Source: Mobilitalea sp.
Lineage (GTDB): Bacteria; Bacillota_A; Clostridia; Lachnospirales; Lachnospiraceae
Length of the DNA: 26,753 bases
Direction of reading: 5' to 3'
Assembly: GCA_029974875.1 (NCBI GenBank)
Contig: JARKQP010000360.1
Coordinates: 1 to 26,753 of the forward strand
The position numbers and the translations under genes were made by a program. Of this stretch, positions 13,786 to 21,585 are shown piece by piece. Position 1 is the stretch's first letter. The number at the start of each line of letters is the position of its first letter. Under the pieces are notes generated by a model that ran no database searches, had not been told where the DNA came from, and saw nothing but the letters and a program-made list of their open reading frames with translations.

Positions 13786-14340
13786 ATGCAGCATAAGGGG
13801 ACAAATACCATTGAAACAATCCGGCTGGTGCTTCGTCGGTTCCGCATTGAGGATGCAGGAGCCATGTACCGGAATTGGGCGGGAGATCCACAGGTATGTA
13901 AATACCTTTCCTGGGGACCGCATAGGGATGAGGGCGCTTCCCGAAGCAGGATCAGGGAATGGGTGAGCCGCTACGGGGAACAGAATTTCTATGTATGGGC
14001 AATTGAAATAAAGAATCAAGGGATGCCTGTAGGCTCCATCAGTGTCGAAATATCCAACGAACTGACCTCATCCTGTGAGATTGGCTACTGTATTGGAAAG
14101 GATTATTGGAACCGGGGCATTATGACCGAAGCGTTAAGGGCCATCATGCATTATCTATTTTTTGACATAGGTTATGTGATGATTCAGGCAAAGCATGATA
14201 TACTTAATACAGCCTCAGGAAAGGTCATGCAAAAGGCGGGGATGAAATACGCAAGGCTTGAGACAAATGTGGGAACCAGAAGAGACGGTACCCAGTACGA
14301 CTGTGTTGTTTACCAGAAAAATATAGCTGACCAGGAATAA
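13786..14340 (+). CDS. GNAT-family N-acetyltransferase (RimJ/RimL type)
   Basis: 184 residues of the ribosomal-protein/amino-group acetyltransferase fold. TIRLVLRRFRIEDAGAMYRN (11-30) is the family N-terminus, GYCIGKDYWNRGIMTEA (100-116) holds the acetyl-CoA loop, and NTASGKVMQKAGM (141-153) is the conserved C-terminal helix. ATAGGAGAG precedes the ATG. The substrate cannot be told; RimJ/L-like enzymes acetylate proteins, antibiotics or small amines. It is a single gene converging on pheT. Confidence 0.9.
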   Translation: MQHKGTNTIETIRLVLRRFRIEDAGAMYRNWAGDPQVCKYLSWGPHRDEGASRSRIREWVSRYGEQNFYVWAIEIKNQGMPVGSISVEISNELTSSCEIGYCIGKDYWNRGIMTEALRAIMHYLFFDIGYVMIQAKHDILNTASGKVMQKAGMKYARLETNVGTRRDGTQYDCVVYQKNIADQE

Positions 14341-14366
14341 ATGTAGCATCACTGGGCAGCAAATCT

Positions 14367-14408
14367 AAAAACAGGGAAAAATCCGCCTGAGGATCTCTCC
14401 CTGTTTTT
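14367..14408. terminator. Bidirectional terminator between the GNAT gene and pheT
   Basis: AAAAACAGGGA (14367-14377) pairs perfectly with TCCCTGTTTTT (14398-14408), giving a T-run after the stem on both strands. It fits the convergent gene arrangement. Confidence 0.9.
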
Positions 14409-14471
14409 GATATATCAGCCTAACTATCCTTACCTGAATTTACTTATATAATTCACTTATATTTACTCATA

Positions 14472-16856
14472 TTATTTACGGATTACAATACCCTTTGTCT
14501 CCAGCAACGCCAGCAATTCATCCACCATGGCCTGGATCTCCTGTCCCTCCAGGGTTCTTTCCTTCGATATGAACTCAAAACGTACTGTCACGCTCTTCTT
14601 TCCGGGTAAGAGCTTCTCATCCTCAAAGATATCAACCAGGTGGAAGCCTTGGAGGTATCCGCACTTATATTCCTTCACATAGCCGGCGATATTTTCATAG
14701 CGCAGGGCCTTATCTGCCAGTAAGCTTAGGTCAATGGTTACCCCCGGGTATTTACTGATCTCTGAGTAACGGAGCGGTTCTTTTGCAACCTTCTCCAGCT
14801 GCCCAAGGTCGATTTCAGCAAAAGCAACATTTAATTTCTTATCCAGCTTATTCTTGATTTTTGGATTGATCACGGAGAAGTATCCGATCTCTTCCCCTGC
14901 CAGCTTAATGCAGGCACTATTTACCGGATGGACATAATTGTATTTTGCCAGCTCCTCCCAGACAGCAAAGGTAGGGCGGAGGTTCTTAATTGACAGCAGG
15001 AGCTGTTCTACGATCTCCTTACATTTGAAATAAATCTCTTTATCGCCCAGCTTCTTGCTGGCTACGGCAATACCCAGCCTTTTACGCTCATCACACAGGC
15101 CGTCTTCCCTTAGCCCGTTAGCTACGCGGCCAATTTCAAACATGCCCATCTCCGGGTTGGAATCTACATTCTTTGCTACAAACCCAAGCAAGCTTGGAAT
15201 CATGGTAGAACGGATTGTATCATTCTCTGCCGTAATGGAATTGATAATGCGGATATTCGGCTCTGTAATAATGCCCAGCTCCTTATTCTGCTTTGACTCG
15301 TACCAAATGTAGCTATGGACCTCATTCATCGCATAGCGCTCCGATAAAAGCTCCTTCATCCGGTACTCGTCGCTCCTTTCCACACTATGGCGGACCGGTG
15401 TCAGGAAGCTCTTCGTGGAACGGATGTCAAAATTATCATATCCGTAGATACGGGTGATCTCTTCAATGATATCCGCCTTCATGGTAACATCCTTGGTGGC
15501 CCTCCAGGTAGGGACAACCAGACTGAACTCATCCTTATTACGGGTTACGCTAAACCCAAGGGCTGTTAAGGTTTCCTCTATCTGGCCGGAGCTTATGTCA
15601 ATGCCCGTATACTTATCTACATAAGCCTTATCAAAGTCGATTCTGATGGTGTCATAATGCTTTACATAGCAGTCCGTCAGGGCTGAGGTCACCTCCACAC
15701 CCGGATCGATATCCATAAGCAGCTTTAAGAAACGCTCGATAGCCGGAACCGTCAGCTCAGGATCGATAATCTTTTCATATCTTGAGCTCGCATCCGTACG
15801 AAGTCCCAGACGGGTTGCCGATTTACGGACACAAACGCCGTCAAAGTTAGCGGACTCTAATAACACCGTATCTGTTTCATCCGTAATTTCGGACAGCTCA
15901 CCGCCCATGATGCCGGCTATGGCAACGGGCTCCTTCTCATCACAGATTAACAGGGTATCCGTATCAACCTTCCTGTCCACACTGTCCAGGGTTTTAAAAT
16001 CCACAACCTCCGGATAGGTCTTTACCCTGATGGCTGACACCTTCTTATTATCAAAGGCATGCATCGGCTGTCCAAGCTCCATCATCAGGTAATTTGTCAA
16101 GTCTGCCAGCAGGTTAATAGGCCTCATGCCGCAGTAGGTAAGGCGGATCCTCATGTTGACCGGAGATTTTTTCTTCCGGATGTTAGCCACCGTAATGCCG
16201 CTATAGCGGAAGCACCGACCGGCATCCTCCACCTTAATATCAAGCTGTGCAAGCTCCTTGTAAATGCTTGTATCCACAACCTCCAGTGGCTTTAAGGGCC
16301 TCTTGGTTAAAACCGCAATCTCCCTCGCAATACCGTAATGTCCCCAGAGATCCGGGCGGTTCGTCAGGGATTTATTATCAACCTCAAATATGGTATCCTC
16401 CAGCTGCATAAAGGTCTTAACATCCGTACCCAGCGGGTAGATATCCTCCAGGATCATCAGCCCGGAATGATCCTCGCTGATTCCCAGCTCCTTCTCGGAG
16501 CAGCACATGCCGTGGCTGGTCTCCCCTGCAATCTTGGCTTCCTTAATCTCAAGGTCGCCCACCTGACCCCCAAGCCTGGCAAAGGGAACCACCGCACCTA
16601 CAAATACATTTGGCGCACCGCAGACACAGCCCACGACTTCCGTTCCGATATCCACCTTTACCAGATGAAGCTTCTTAGAATTTGGATGGTCATTGATTTC
16701 TATAATTTTGCCCACAACAACATCCTTAATATTTTTACCGTATTCATATATATCCTCTACCTCCGCGGTAGATAAGGTAAATCTTCCGATTAACTCCTTT
16801 AGGTTAACCCCGGAGAGATCCGTAAATTCTGAAATCCAATTCATTGAAATAAGCAT
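14472..16856 (-). CDS. pheT: Phenylalanyl-tRNA synthetase beta subunit
   Basis: 794 residues, full length for bacterial PheT. It starts MLISMNWISEFTDLSG, then an EMAP-like tRNA-binding domain (about 40-150), the B3/B4 editing domain (about 210-385), the B5 domain, the catalytic-like core, and a C-terminal anticodon-binding FDX-ACB domain beginning near YSEISKYPGVTIDLSLL. GGAGGAAACT precedes the ATG; four codons upstream another ATG overlaps this site. It forms the alpha2-beta2 enzyme with PheS encoded just upstream (87-nt gap). Confidence 0.97.
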   Translation of the reverse strand: MLISMNWISEFTDLSGVNLKELIGRFTLSTAEVEDIYEYGKNIKDVVVGKIIEINDHPNSKKLHLVKVDIGTEVVGCVCGAPNVFVGAVVPFARLGGQVGDLEIKEAKIAGETSHGMCCSEKELGISEDHSGLMILEDIYPLGTDVKTFMQLEDTIFEVDNKSLTNRPDLWGHYGIAREIAVLTKRPLKPLEVVDTSIYKELAQLDIKVEDAGRCFRYSGITVANIRKKKSPVNMRIRLTYCGMRPINLLADLTNYLMMELGQPMHAFDNKKVSAIRVKTYPEVVDFKTLDSVDRKVDTDTLLICDEKEPVAIAGIMGGELSEITDETDTVLLESANFDGVCVRKSATRLGLRTDASSRYEKIIDPELTVPAIERFLKLLMDIDPGVEVTSALTDCYVKHYDTIRIDFDKAYVDKYTGIDISSGQIEETLTALGFSVTRNKDEFSLVVPTWRATKDVTMKADIIEEITRIYGYDNFDIRSTKSFLTPVRHSVERSDEYRMKELLSERYAMNEVHSYIWYESKQNKELGIITEPNIRIINSITAENDTIRSTMIPSLLGFVAKNVDSNPEMGMFEIGRVANGLREDGLCDERKRLGIAVASKKLGDKEIYFKCKEIVEQLLLSIKNLRPTFAVWEELAKYNYVHPVNSACIKLAGEEIGYFSVINPKIKNKLDKKLNVAFAEIDLGQLEKVAKEPLRYSEISKYPGVTIDLSLLADKALRYENIAGYVKEYKCGYLQGFHLVDIFEDEKLLPGKKSVTVRFEFISKERTLEGQEIQAMVDELLALLETKGIVIRK

Positions 16857-16943
16857 AGTTTCCTCCATTCTGCCACATGCGCGGCACTTCCTATCTGATT
16901 ATCCTCAGGTGCTCCCAGAAAGGGAATTTCCGGGAGTGCCCCG

Positions 16944-17984
16944 TTAAAGTGTGAACTGTTTTAACTGTTTCAGGTTTCCGCTGTTGAACAGGCGGATATC
17001 CTTGATGTTATATTTCATCATCGCCAGCCTCGTCAGTCCCAGACCGAAGGCAAAGCCCGTATACTTATCCGGATCAATTCCTCCAAGGCGGAGTACGTTC
17101 GGGTGGATCATTCCACAGGGCAGTAATTCCAGCCAGCCGGACTGCTTACAGGTAGGACAGCCGGATCCCCCGCAGATCGCACAGTTAATATCCAGCTCAA
17201 AGCCCGGCTCCACGAAGGGGAAGAAGCCCGGCCTTAAGCGCACCTTTACATCCCGTTCAAATACCTCGGAAAGCAATACCTTCATGAAGTAAATCAAGTT
17301 GGAAATGGAGATGTCATCACCGATCATCATGCCCTCCAGCTGGAAGAAGGTGTTTTCATGGCTGGCATCAATGTTCTCATTGCGGAAGCATCTGCCCGGG
17401 AACAATACCTTTAAAGGCTCACCGGGCTTTGGCGCGCCGTATTTCCTCATAATGGTGTTCTGGGCAGCCGAGGTATGGGTCTTTAACAGCTGTCCATTTT
17501 CCAGATAATAGGTATCCGTCATATCCCTTGCAGGATGGTTCTTTGGGATATTAACTCCCTCAAAGTTATTAAATTCTGTCTGGATTTCAAGACCATCCTC
17601 TATAATAAAGCCCATTGTCTTAAAGATGTCCTCGATCTGGCTCTGCACAATCGTAATTGGATGCAGGGTACCAACGGCTACCTCGGAGGGAATGGAAAAA
17701 TCATAGCGCTCCGTATTTGCGATTTCCTTCTGGTATTCCCTCTCCTCCAGGGACTTCTGGAATTCTACGATGGCACCTTCAATCTCCGTCTTCAGCAGGT
17801 TTACCTGCTGCCCCGCAACCTTCTTTGCTTCCGCATCCAGATTACGCAGATCCTTTAAGGCTTCCGTCACCAAACCCTTTTTCCCAAGGAATGCTACCCT
17901 GATCCGCTCAATTTCGTCCTTCATGTTGACTGTACCCAGTTCTTCTTTAAACTGTGCTTTAATTTTCTCTAAATTTTCTAACAT
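16944..17984 (-). CDS. pheS: Phenylalanyl-tRNA synthetase alpha subunit
   Basis: 346 residues, the catalytic class II subunit charging tRNA-Phe. N-terminal coiled coil (1-90), motif 2 PGRCFRNE, motif 3 GFAFGLGLTRLAMM near the C-terminus, and the CAICGGSGCPTCKQSGWLEL insertion common in Firmicutes PheS. AAGGAGG lies upstream of the ATG, preceded by a hairpin CCUCC-ucuau-GGAGG (18016 to 18002) that offers a competing partner for the ribosome site. First gene of pheST, under T-box control. Confidence 0.97.
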   Translation of the reverse strand: MLENLEKIKAQFKEELGTVNMKDEIERIRVAFLGKKGLVTEALKDLRNLDAEAKKVAGQQVNLLKTEIEGAIVEFQKSLEEREYQKEIANTERYDFSIPSEVAVGTLHPITIVQSQIEDIFKTMGFIIEDGLEIQTEFNNFEGVNIPKNHPARDMTDTYYLENGQLLKTHTSAAQNTIMRKYGAPKPGEPLKVLFPGRCFRNENIDASHENTFFQLEGMMIGDDISISNLIYFMKVLLSEVFERDVKVRLRPGFFPFVEPGFELDINCAICGGSGCPTCKQSGWLELLPCGMIHPNVLRLGGIDPDKYTGFAFGLGLTRLAMMKYNIKDIRLFNSGNLKQLKQFTL

Positions 17985-18113
17985 CTGATTACCTCCTTAA
18001 CCCTCCATAGAGGAGGATTTTTCTTTCATAATAAAAATATATTCTTTTTGAGTATCCGTGAACATACGCCCACCAGGCAATCGCCCGCCAAGCAATGCGC
18101 CCCTCCGGGTGCA

Positions 18114-18391
18114 TAAAAAAAGCCTCCATCCGCAAGGGACGAAAGCATCGTGGTACCACCCAAATTCAAGCCAAAGCAGCTGGCTTCTCAACAGCTATAA
18201 CGGAACTGACCCGGCCTGTCATTTATCAACCGGACAGCAATGAGGAACTACTGTCCATGATATCCTACAGGCAACTCCGGTGCCGAACTTCGACATATAT
18301 CCGAACCCTGAGCCTGCTCTCAGCCGGCGGCAGACCCTCTCTGGCGGGAAAATATATGCTACTACATTCACCTTCCATGTTGTTATCATTT
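18114..18391 (-). ncRNA. T-box riboswitch (tRNA-Phe) of pheST
   Basis: On the minus strand the conserved T-box TGGGTGGTACCACGA (18162 to 18148) is followed by an intrinsic terminator: GCUUUCGUCC pairs with GGAUGGAGGC (18146-18137 with 18131-18122) and seven U follow. Stem I contains GCATATAT/ATATATGT pairing with the loop-E-type AGTA and GAA segments; the codon after GAAG is UUC (18287-18285), the Phe specifier, agreeing with the gene controlled. Uncharged tRNA-Phe should stabilise the antiterminator. Confidence 0.95.
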
Positions 18392-18397
18392 TCTCAT

Positions 18398-18426
18398 ATC
18401 ATAATCGACTCTTTTCATATTGTCAA
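18398..18426 (-). promoter_or_regulatory. pheST promoter
   Basis: Minus-strand TTGACA (18421-18426), 17 bp, TATGAT (18398-18403). It starts the T-box leader; about 400 nt lie between start of transcription and the pheS ATG. It faces away from the HAD gene at 18489. Confidence 0.8.
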
Positions 18427-18488
18427 GAGTATGATATGATTTAAGGCGCAATCTAGTGTGATTTTTTTCAAGGCATAGGAGTGATACA

Positions 18489-19277
18489 ATGAAAACCAAA
18501 ATAATATTCTTTGACATTGACGGCACGATTCTCAGCCACCGTAGCTATACAGTCCCAAACAGCATAAAAGCTGCCATCCGTAAAGCCCGGGCAAACGGTC
18601 ATCTGACCTTTATTAATACCGGCAGGTCCTACGCAGAAATAGATAACGGAATTAAAAATCTGGGTTTTGACGGTTTTGTATGCGGCTGCGGCACCTATAT
18701 CCGGTATGGCAATGAGGAGCTGCTACATAACACCATTCCGACAAAGCTCTGTAAAGAGCTTGTTGCAGACCTTCTGGAATATCCGGCTGATGCTGTACTT
18801 GAGGGTACCCATGCGGTGTACTTTAACGAGAATTCCCGGTTTCCTGCTTTGCAAAAGCAAGAGGCTTTTTTCAAAAATCAGCTTATGTTTAATGTAAAGG
18901 GCTGGGATGACCCACAGATTTCCTTTGACAAGTTCAGTGTCTGGTATGAGGATCTGGCCTCCATCAGCAGCTTTTTGGATAAATACCGTGACAGGTTCGA
19001 TTACATGCACCATGGGGATCATTTTATTGAAATTGTCCCAAAGGGCAGCTCCAAGGCTACGGGAATTGAATTCCTCCTGTCCCATCTGGATATCCCCCAT
19101 GAAAATGCCTATGCCCTGGGCGACAGCATCAATGACCTCTCCATGCTTAACTACGTAAAGCACAGCATCGGCATGGGTAACTCCGATGACAAGATTGCCC
19201 GGATTGTAGCCTATCTTACGAAGGATGTGGATGAGGATGGGGTTGCGCACGCCTTAGCCCATTACAACATTATTTAA
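18489..19277 (+). CDS. Cof-type HAD-IIB phosphatase
   Basis: 262 residues. HAD motif I DIDGTIL (nucleophile Asp9, Asp11), motif II NTGRSYAE, a C2B cap in the middle, the motif III lysine in KGSSKATGIEFLL, and motif IV GDSINDLSML. This is the Cof/YbiV-like sugar- or nucleotide-phosphate phosphatase group; the substrate cannot be predicted. ATAGGAG lies eight bases before the ATG. Divergent from pheST and followed by its own terminator, so probably monocistronic. Confidence 0.93.
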   Translation: MKTKIIFFDIDGTILSHRSYTVPNSIKAAIRKARANGHLTFINTGRSYAEIDNGIKNLGFDGFVCGCGTYIRYGNEELLHNTIPTKLCKELVADLLEYPADAVLEGTHAVYFNENSRFPALQKQEAFFKNQLMFNVKGWDDPQISFDKFSVWYEDLASISSFLDKYRDRFDYMHHGDHFIEIVPKGSSKATGIEFLLSHLDIPHENAYALGDSINDLSMLNYVKHSIGMGNSDDKIARIVAYLTKDVDEDGVAHALAHYNII

Positions 19278-19285
19278 GGGTACAT

Positions 19286-19309
19286 AACCGCCCTCCGGTT
19301 TTTCTTTTT
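19286..19309 (+). terminator. Terminator of the HAD gene
   Basis: AACCG (19286-19290), loop CCCTC, CGGTT (19296-19300), then TTTCTTTTT. Short stem but a good T-tract, starting nine bases after the stop codon. Confidence 0.65.
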
Positions 19310-19315
19310 AACTTC

Positions 19316-19434
19316 TTGCAATAAAATTAATAGTATCCTAAAATGAGCGAGGTCAGTGTACTGCCCCTATTTATAAGGAAACAGTATGCTCGGCGGTTGA
19401 ACCGGAAATCTGGTTCAATTGCCCCCGGATACTA
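19316..19434 (+). promoter_or_regulatory. Promoter and folded leader of the FAD dehydrogenase gene
   Basis: TTGCAA (19316-19321), 17 bp, TAAAAT (19339-19344) is a likely promoter. Downstream is a perfect 12-bp hairpin with two G-U pairs, GGCGGUUGAACC/GGUUCAAUUGCC (19392-19403 with 19412-19423), next to GAGC/GCTC (19345-19348 with 19388-19391). TAGTATCC (19331-19338) and GGATACTA (19427-19434) could close the whole as a three-way junction if transcription starts further upstream; otherwise they may be an operator pair. I do not recognise a known riboswitch class. Confidence 0.45.
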
Positions 19435-19464
19435 AAGTTCATACCCCATAAAGGAGTGTTGTTA

Positions 19465-20865
19465 ATGCAAAATTACGATGTAATTATTGTTGGTGCCGGC
19501 CCTTCCGGTATTTTTTGTGCATATGAGCTCATCAAGGAAAACAAGGATTTGAAAATCCTGATGATAGAAAAGGGCAGGTCGATTGAAAAAAGAATGTGTC
19601 CGAAGAGGACAACCAAGCAGTGTATTGGTTGCCGGCCTTGCTCTATCACTACCGGCTTTGCAGGCGCTGGAGCCTTTTCCGATGGAAAGCTCTCCCTATC
19701 TCCCGATGTTGGAGGTGTTCTTCCTGATATCTTAGGCTATGACAAAGCAATGGAGTTAATTAAGGAATCCGATGATATTTATTTAAAATTTGGCGCGGAT
19801 ACCAATGTCTATGGTGTCGATAAGGAGGCTGAGATCCGCGAGATCAGACGCCGTGCCATCAACGCTAATTTGAAATTAATCGAATGTCCCATCCGTCATC
19901 TCGGTACGGAGGAGGGCTATAAGATATATACCCGCCTACAGGAGCATTTACTGGCTTCCGGAGTTGAAATATTATTTAATACCATGGTTAAGGATATTAT
20001 TATCGAAGACCAGCAGGCAAAGGGTGTCATCACCTCCAAGGGGGATACCTTCTATGCAGGTGAAATCGTATCTGCCATCGGCCGTGAGGGCTCTGACTGG
20101 TTTAAGGATATCTGCCAGGAGCATGGCATTGAGACAAAGGTAGGTACTGTTGATATCGGTGTCCGTGTTGAGGTCCGGGATGAGGTAATGGAATTCCTGA
20201 ACAAAAATCTTTATGAAGCTAAGCTGGTTTACTATACACCAACCTTTGACGACAAGGTCCGTACCTTCTGTACCAATCCCTCCGGCGAGGTTGCTACGGA
20301 GTATTATGATAATAACCTTGCGGTTGTAAATGGACATGCTTATAAATCCAAGGAATTTAAAACGAACAATACCAATTTTGCAATTCTGGTTTCCAAGAAT
20401 TTTACTAAGCCCTTCAAGACTCCGATTGAATACGGTAAGCACATTGCCCAGTTAAGCAATATGCTCTGCGGCGGAAGAATCCTCGTCCAAACCTTTGGTG
20501 ATTTCCAAAGAGGAAGAAGGACAACGGAGGAGCGGTTATGCAGAAACAACCTGATTCCTACCCTGAAGGATGCTGTACCGGGAGATTTATCCCTGGTTTT
20601 CCCTCATAGGATTATGGTAGATATCAAGGAAATGATCCTAGCCCTGGATAAGGTTACACCGGGTATCGCAAGCGATGAAACCTTATTATACGGTGTAGAG
20701 GTTAAATTCTACTCCAACAAGGTCGTAGTAAATACAGACTTTGAAACCAGCGTAAACGGCCTTAGGGCTATCGGTGACGGCGCTGCCGTGACCAGAGGCC
20801 TCCAGCAGGCATCTGCTAACGGTATCAGCGTAGCAAGAAGTATCCTTGCAAAGATGAATAAGTAA
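19465..20865 (+). CDS. FAD-dependent dehydrogenase (NAD(P)/FAD oxidoreductase family)
   Basis: 466 residues. The N-terminal dinucleotide fold IIVGAGPSGIFCAYEL (7-22) binds FAD. A cysteine cluster Cys45, Cys53, Cys56, Cys59 (CPKRT..QCIGCRPC) precedes GFAGAGAFSDGKLSLS, and the C-terminus has GDGAAVTRGLQQASANGISV contacting the flavin. This matches the uncharacterised FAD-dependent dehydrogenases of the COG2509 type. The reaction is unknown; the cysteines could be redox-active or hold a metal. The ATG has AAAGGAG eight bases upstream; a GTG three codons earlier overlaps that site. Single gene with a strong terminator. Confidence 0.88.
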   Translation: MQNYDVIIVGAGPSGIFCAYELIKENKDLKILMIEKGRSIEKRMCPKRTTKQCIGCRPCSITTGFAGAGAFSDGKLSLSPDVGGVLPDILGYDKAMELIKESDDIYLKFGADTNVYGVDKEAEIREIRRRAINANLKLIECPIRHLGTEEGYKIYTRLQEHLLASGVEILFNTMVKDIIIEDQQAKGVITSKGDTFYAGEIVSAIGREGSDWFKDICQEHGIETKVGTVDIGVRVEVRDEVMEFLNKNLYEAKLVYYTPTFDDKVRTFCTNPSGEVATEYYDNNLAVVNGHAYKSKEFKTNNTNFAILVSKNFTKPFKTPIEYGKHIAQLSNMLCGGRILVQTFGDFQRGRRTTEERLCRNNLIPTLKDAVPGDLSLVFPHRIMVDIKEMILALDKVTPGIASDETLLYGVEVKFYSNKVVVNTDFETSVNGLRAIGDGAAVTRGLQQASANGISVARSILAKMNK

Positions 20866-20921
20866 GGCGTAGGACACAAAGTGTATCAGTAAGCCGACCC
20901 ACTTAATAAGAATAAATAACT

Positions 20922-20984
20922 TGTGCCCGCCGGGCACACATAGAAGTACTGCCCCTTCGGTTAACCGTAAGGGCAGTCTTTTTT
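20922..20984 (+). terminator. Two hairpins ending the FAD dehydrogenase unit
   Basis: TGTGCCC-gcc-GGGCACA (20922-20938) is followed by ACTGCCC (20948-20954) pairing with GGGCAGT (20971-20977), with an inner CGG/CCG, then CTTTTTT. The second is a strong intrinsic terminator; its T-run reaches the stop codon of the convergent gene. Confidence 0.9.
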
Positions 20985-21450
20985 AGTACAGTTTTTTCGT
21001 TTCCTTCGTAAAGCCATAGTCAATGATGACCGGTTTCCCCTTCACAAGTCCCCAATTCATCCTCCGGTATAAATCACTCATCAGCAGCTCATGCTTTGAG
21101 CATATCCTCTTAAATGGATCCAAACCACTTAGCTCCCTGTTATTTCTTACTTTATAATATCTCCAAACTACTGAAATGGATTGGACCCTATCGGCTTTTT
21201 CCATGACAACAAAATGATAGTCCTTGGAGACATCAATAATCTTAGCGAACATATTGGAATGGTCACTTTTTGCGATCGCGCACTCCGCTTTATTCTGGGC
21301 AATTCCTCTTCTATTTTTAGCAGCCTTAATCACATACCCATTTTCCAAATCAAATACAACCCGCCCCGAGCCAGACCCAAGGCGGGGATACTTGCCTTTA
21401 TGAATATTTTCTATAATAATATCAAAACCAGCCAAGCCGACCCTCTCCAT
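20983..21450 (-). CDS. Minimal protein-kinase-like protein
   Basis: 155 residues, no named family that I recognise. It shows a reduced protein-kinase pattern: glycine-rich loop LGSGSGRVVFDL (24-35), a VIK lysine (Lys42), a following Glu (56), a hinge-like FVVMEKADRV (80-89), then near the C-terminus PVIIDYGFT with Asp144 in a DYG motif. The catalytic HRD loop is not evident, and the protein is about half normal kinase length. Similar small proteins occur in phages and mobile DNA as far as I recall. The first ATG lacks a ribosome site; a TTG at 21435 has GGAGAGG six bases upstream and may be the real start. The upstream 21451-21585 is AT-rich, with an inverted repeat TTATACT/AGTATAA. Confidence 0.65.
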   Translation of the reverse strand: MERVGLAGFDIIIENIHKGKYPRLGSGSGRVVFDLENGYVIKAAKNRRGIAQNKAECAIAKSDHSNMFAKIIDVSKDYHFVVMEKADRVQSISVVWRYYKVRNNRELSGLDPFKRICSKHELLMSDLYRRMNWGLVKGKPVIIDYGFTKETKKLY

Positions 21451-21585
21451 AATAATTTATACTATAATATATTATCAAAGTATAAATCATGTTCCGAAAA
21501 TCGGGATACAAATGGAAAATACGACATATTTTTTCAAAATTATGTGATTTATATTATAGGATGGAAATAGGCTTCCTAAATTATT

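Noticed and set aside
16857..16943. Terminator or attenuator between pheS and pheT
   Set aside because: The inverted repeat pairs well only on the plus strand, and the minus-strand stem has two mismatches with no U-run.
18058..18243. Plus-strand open frames across the pheST leader
   Set aside because: They run antisense through the T-box and its terminator, lack a ribosome site, and are explained by the conserved RNA.
19392..19434. tRNA-like sequence (GGTTCAATTGCC resembles a T arm)
   Set aside because: No matching acceptor, D or anticodon arms can be folded around it.
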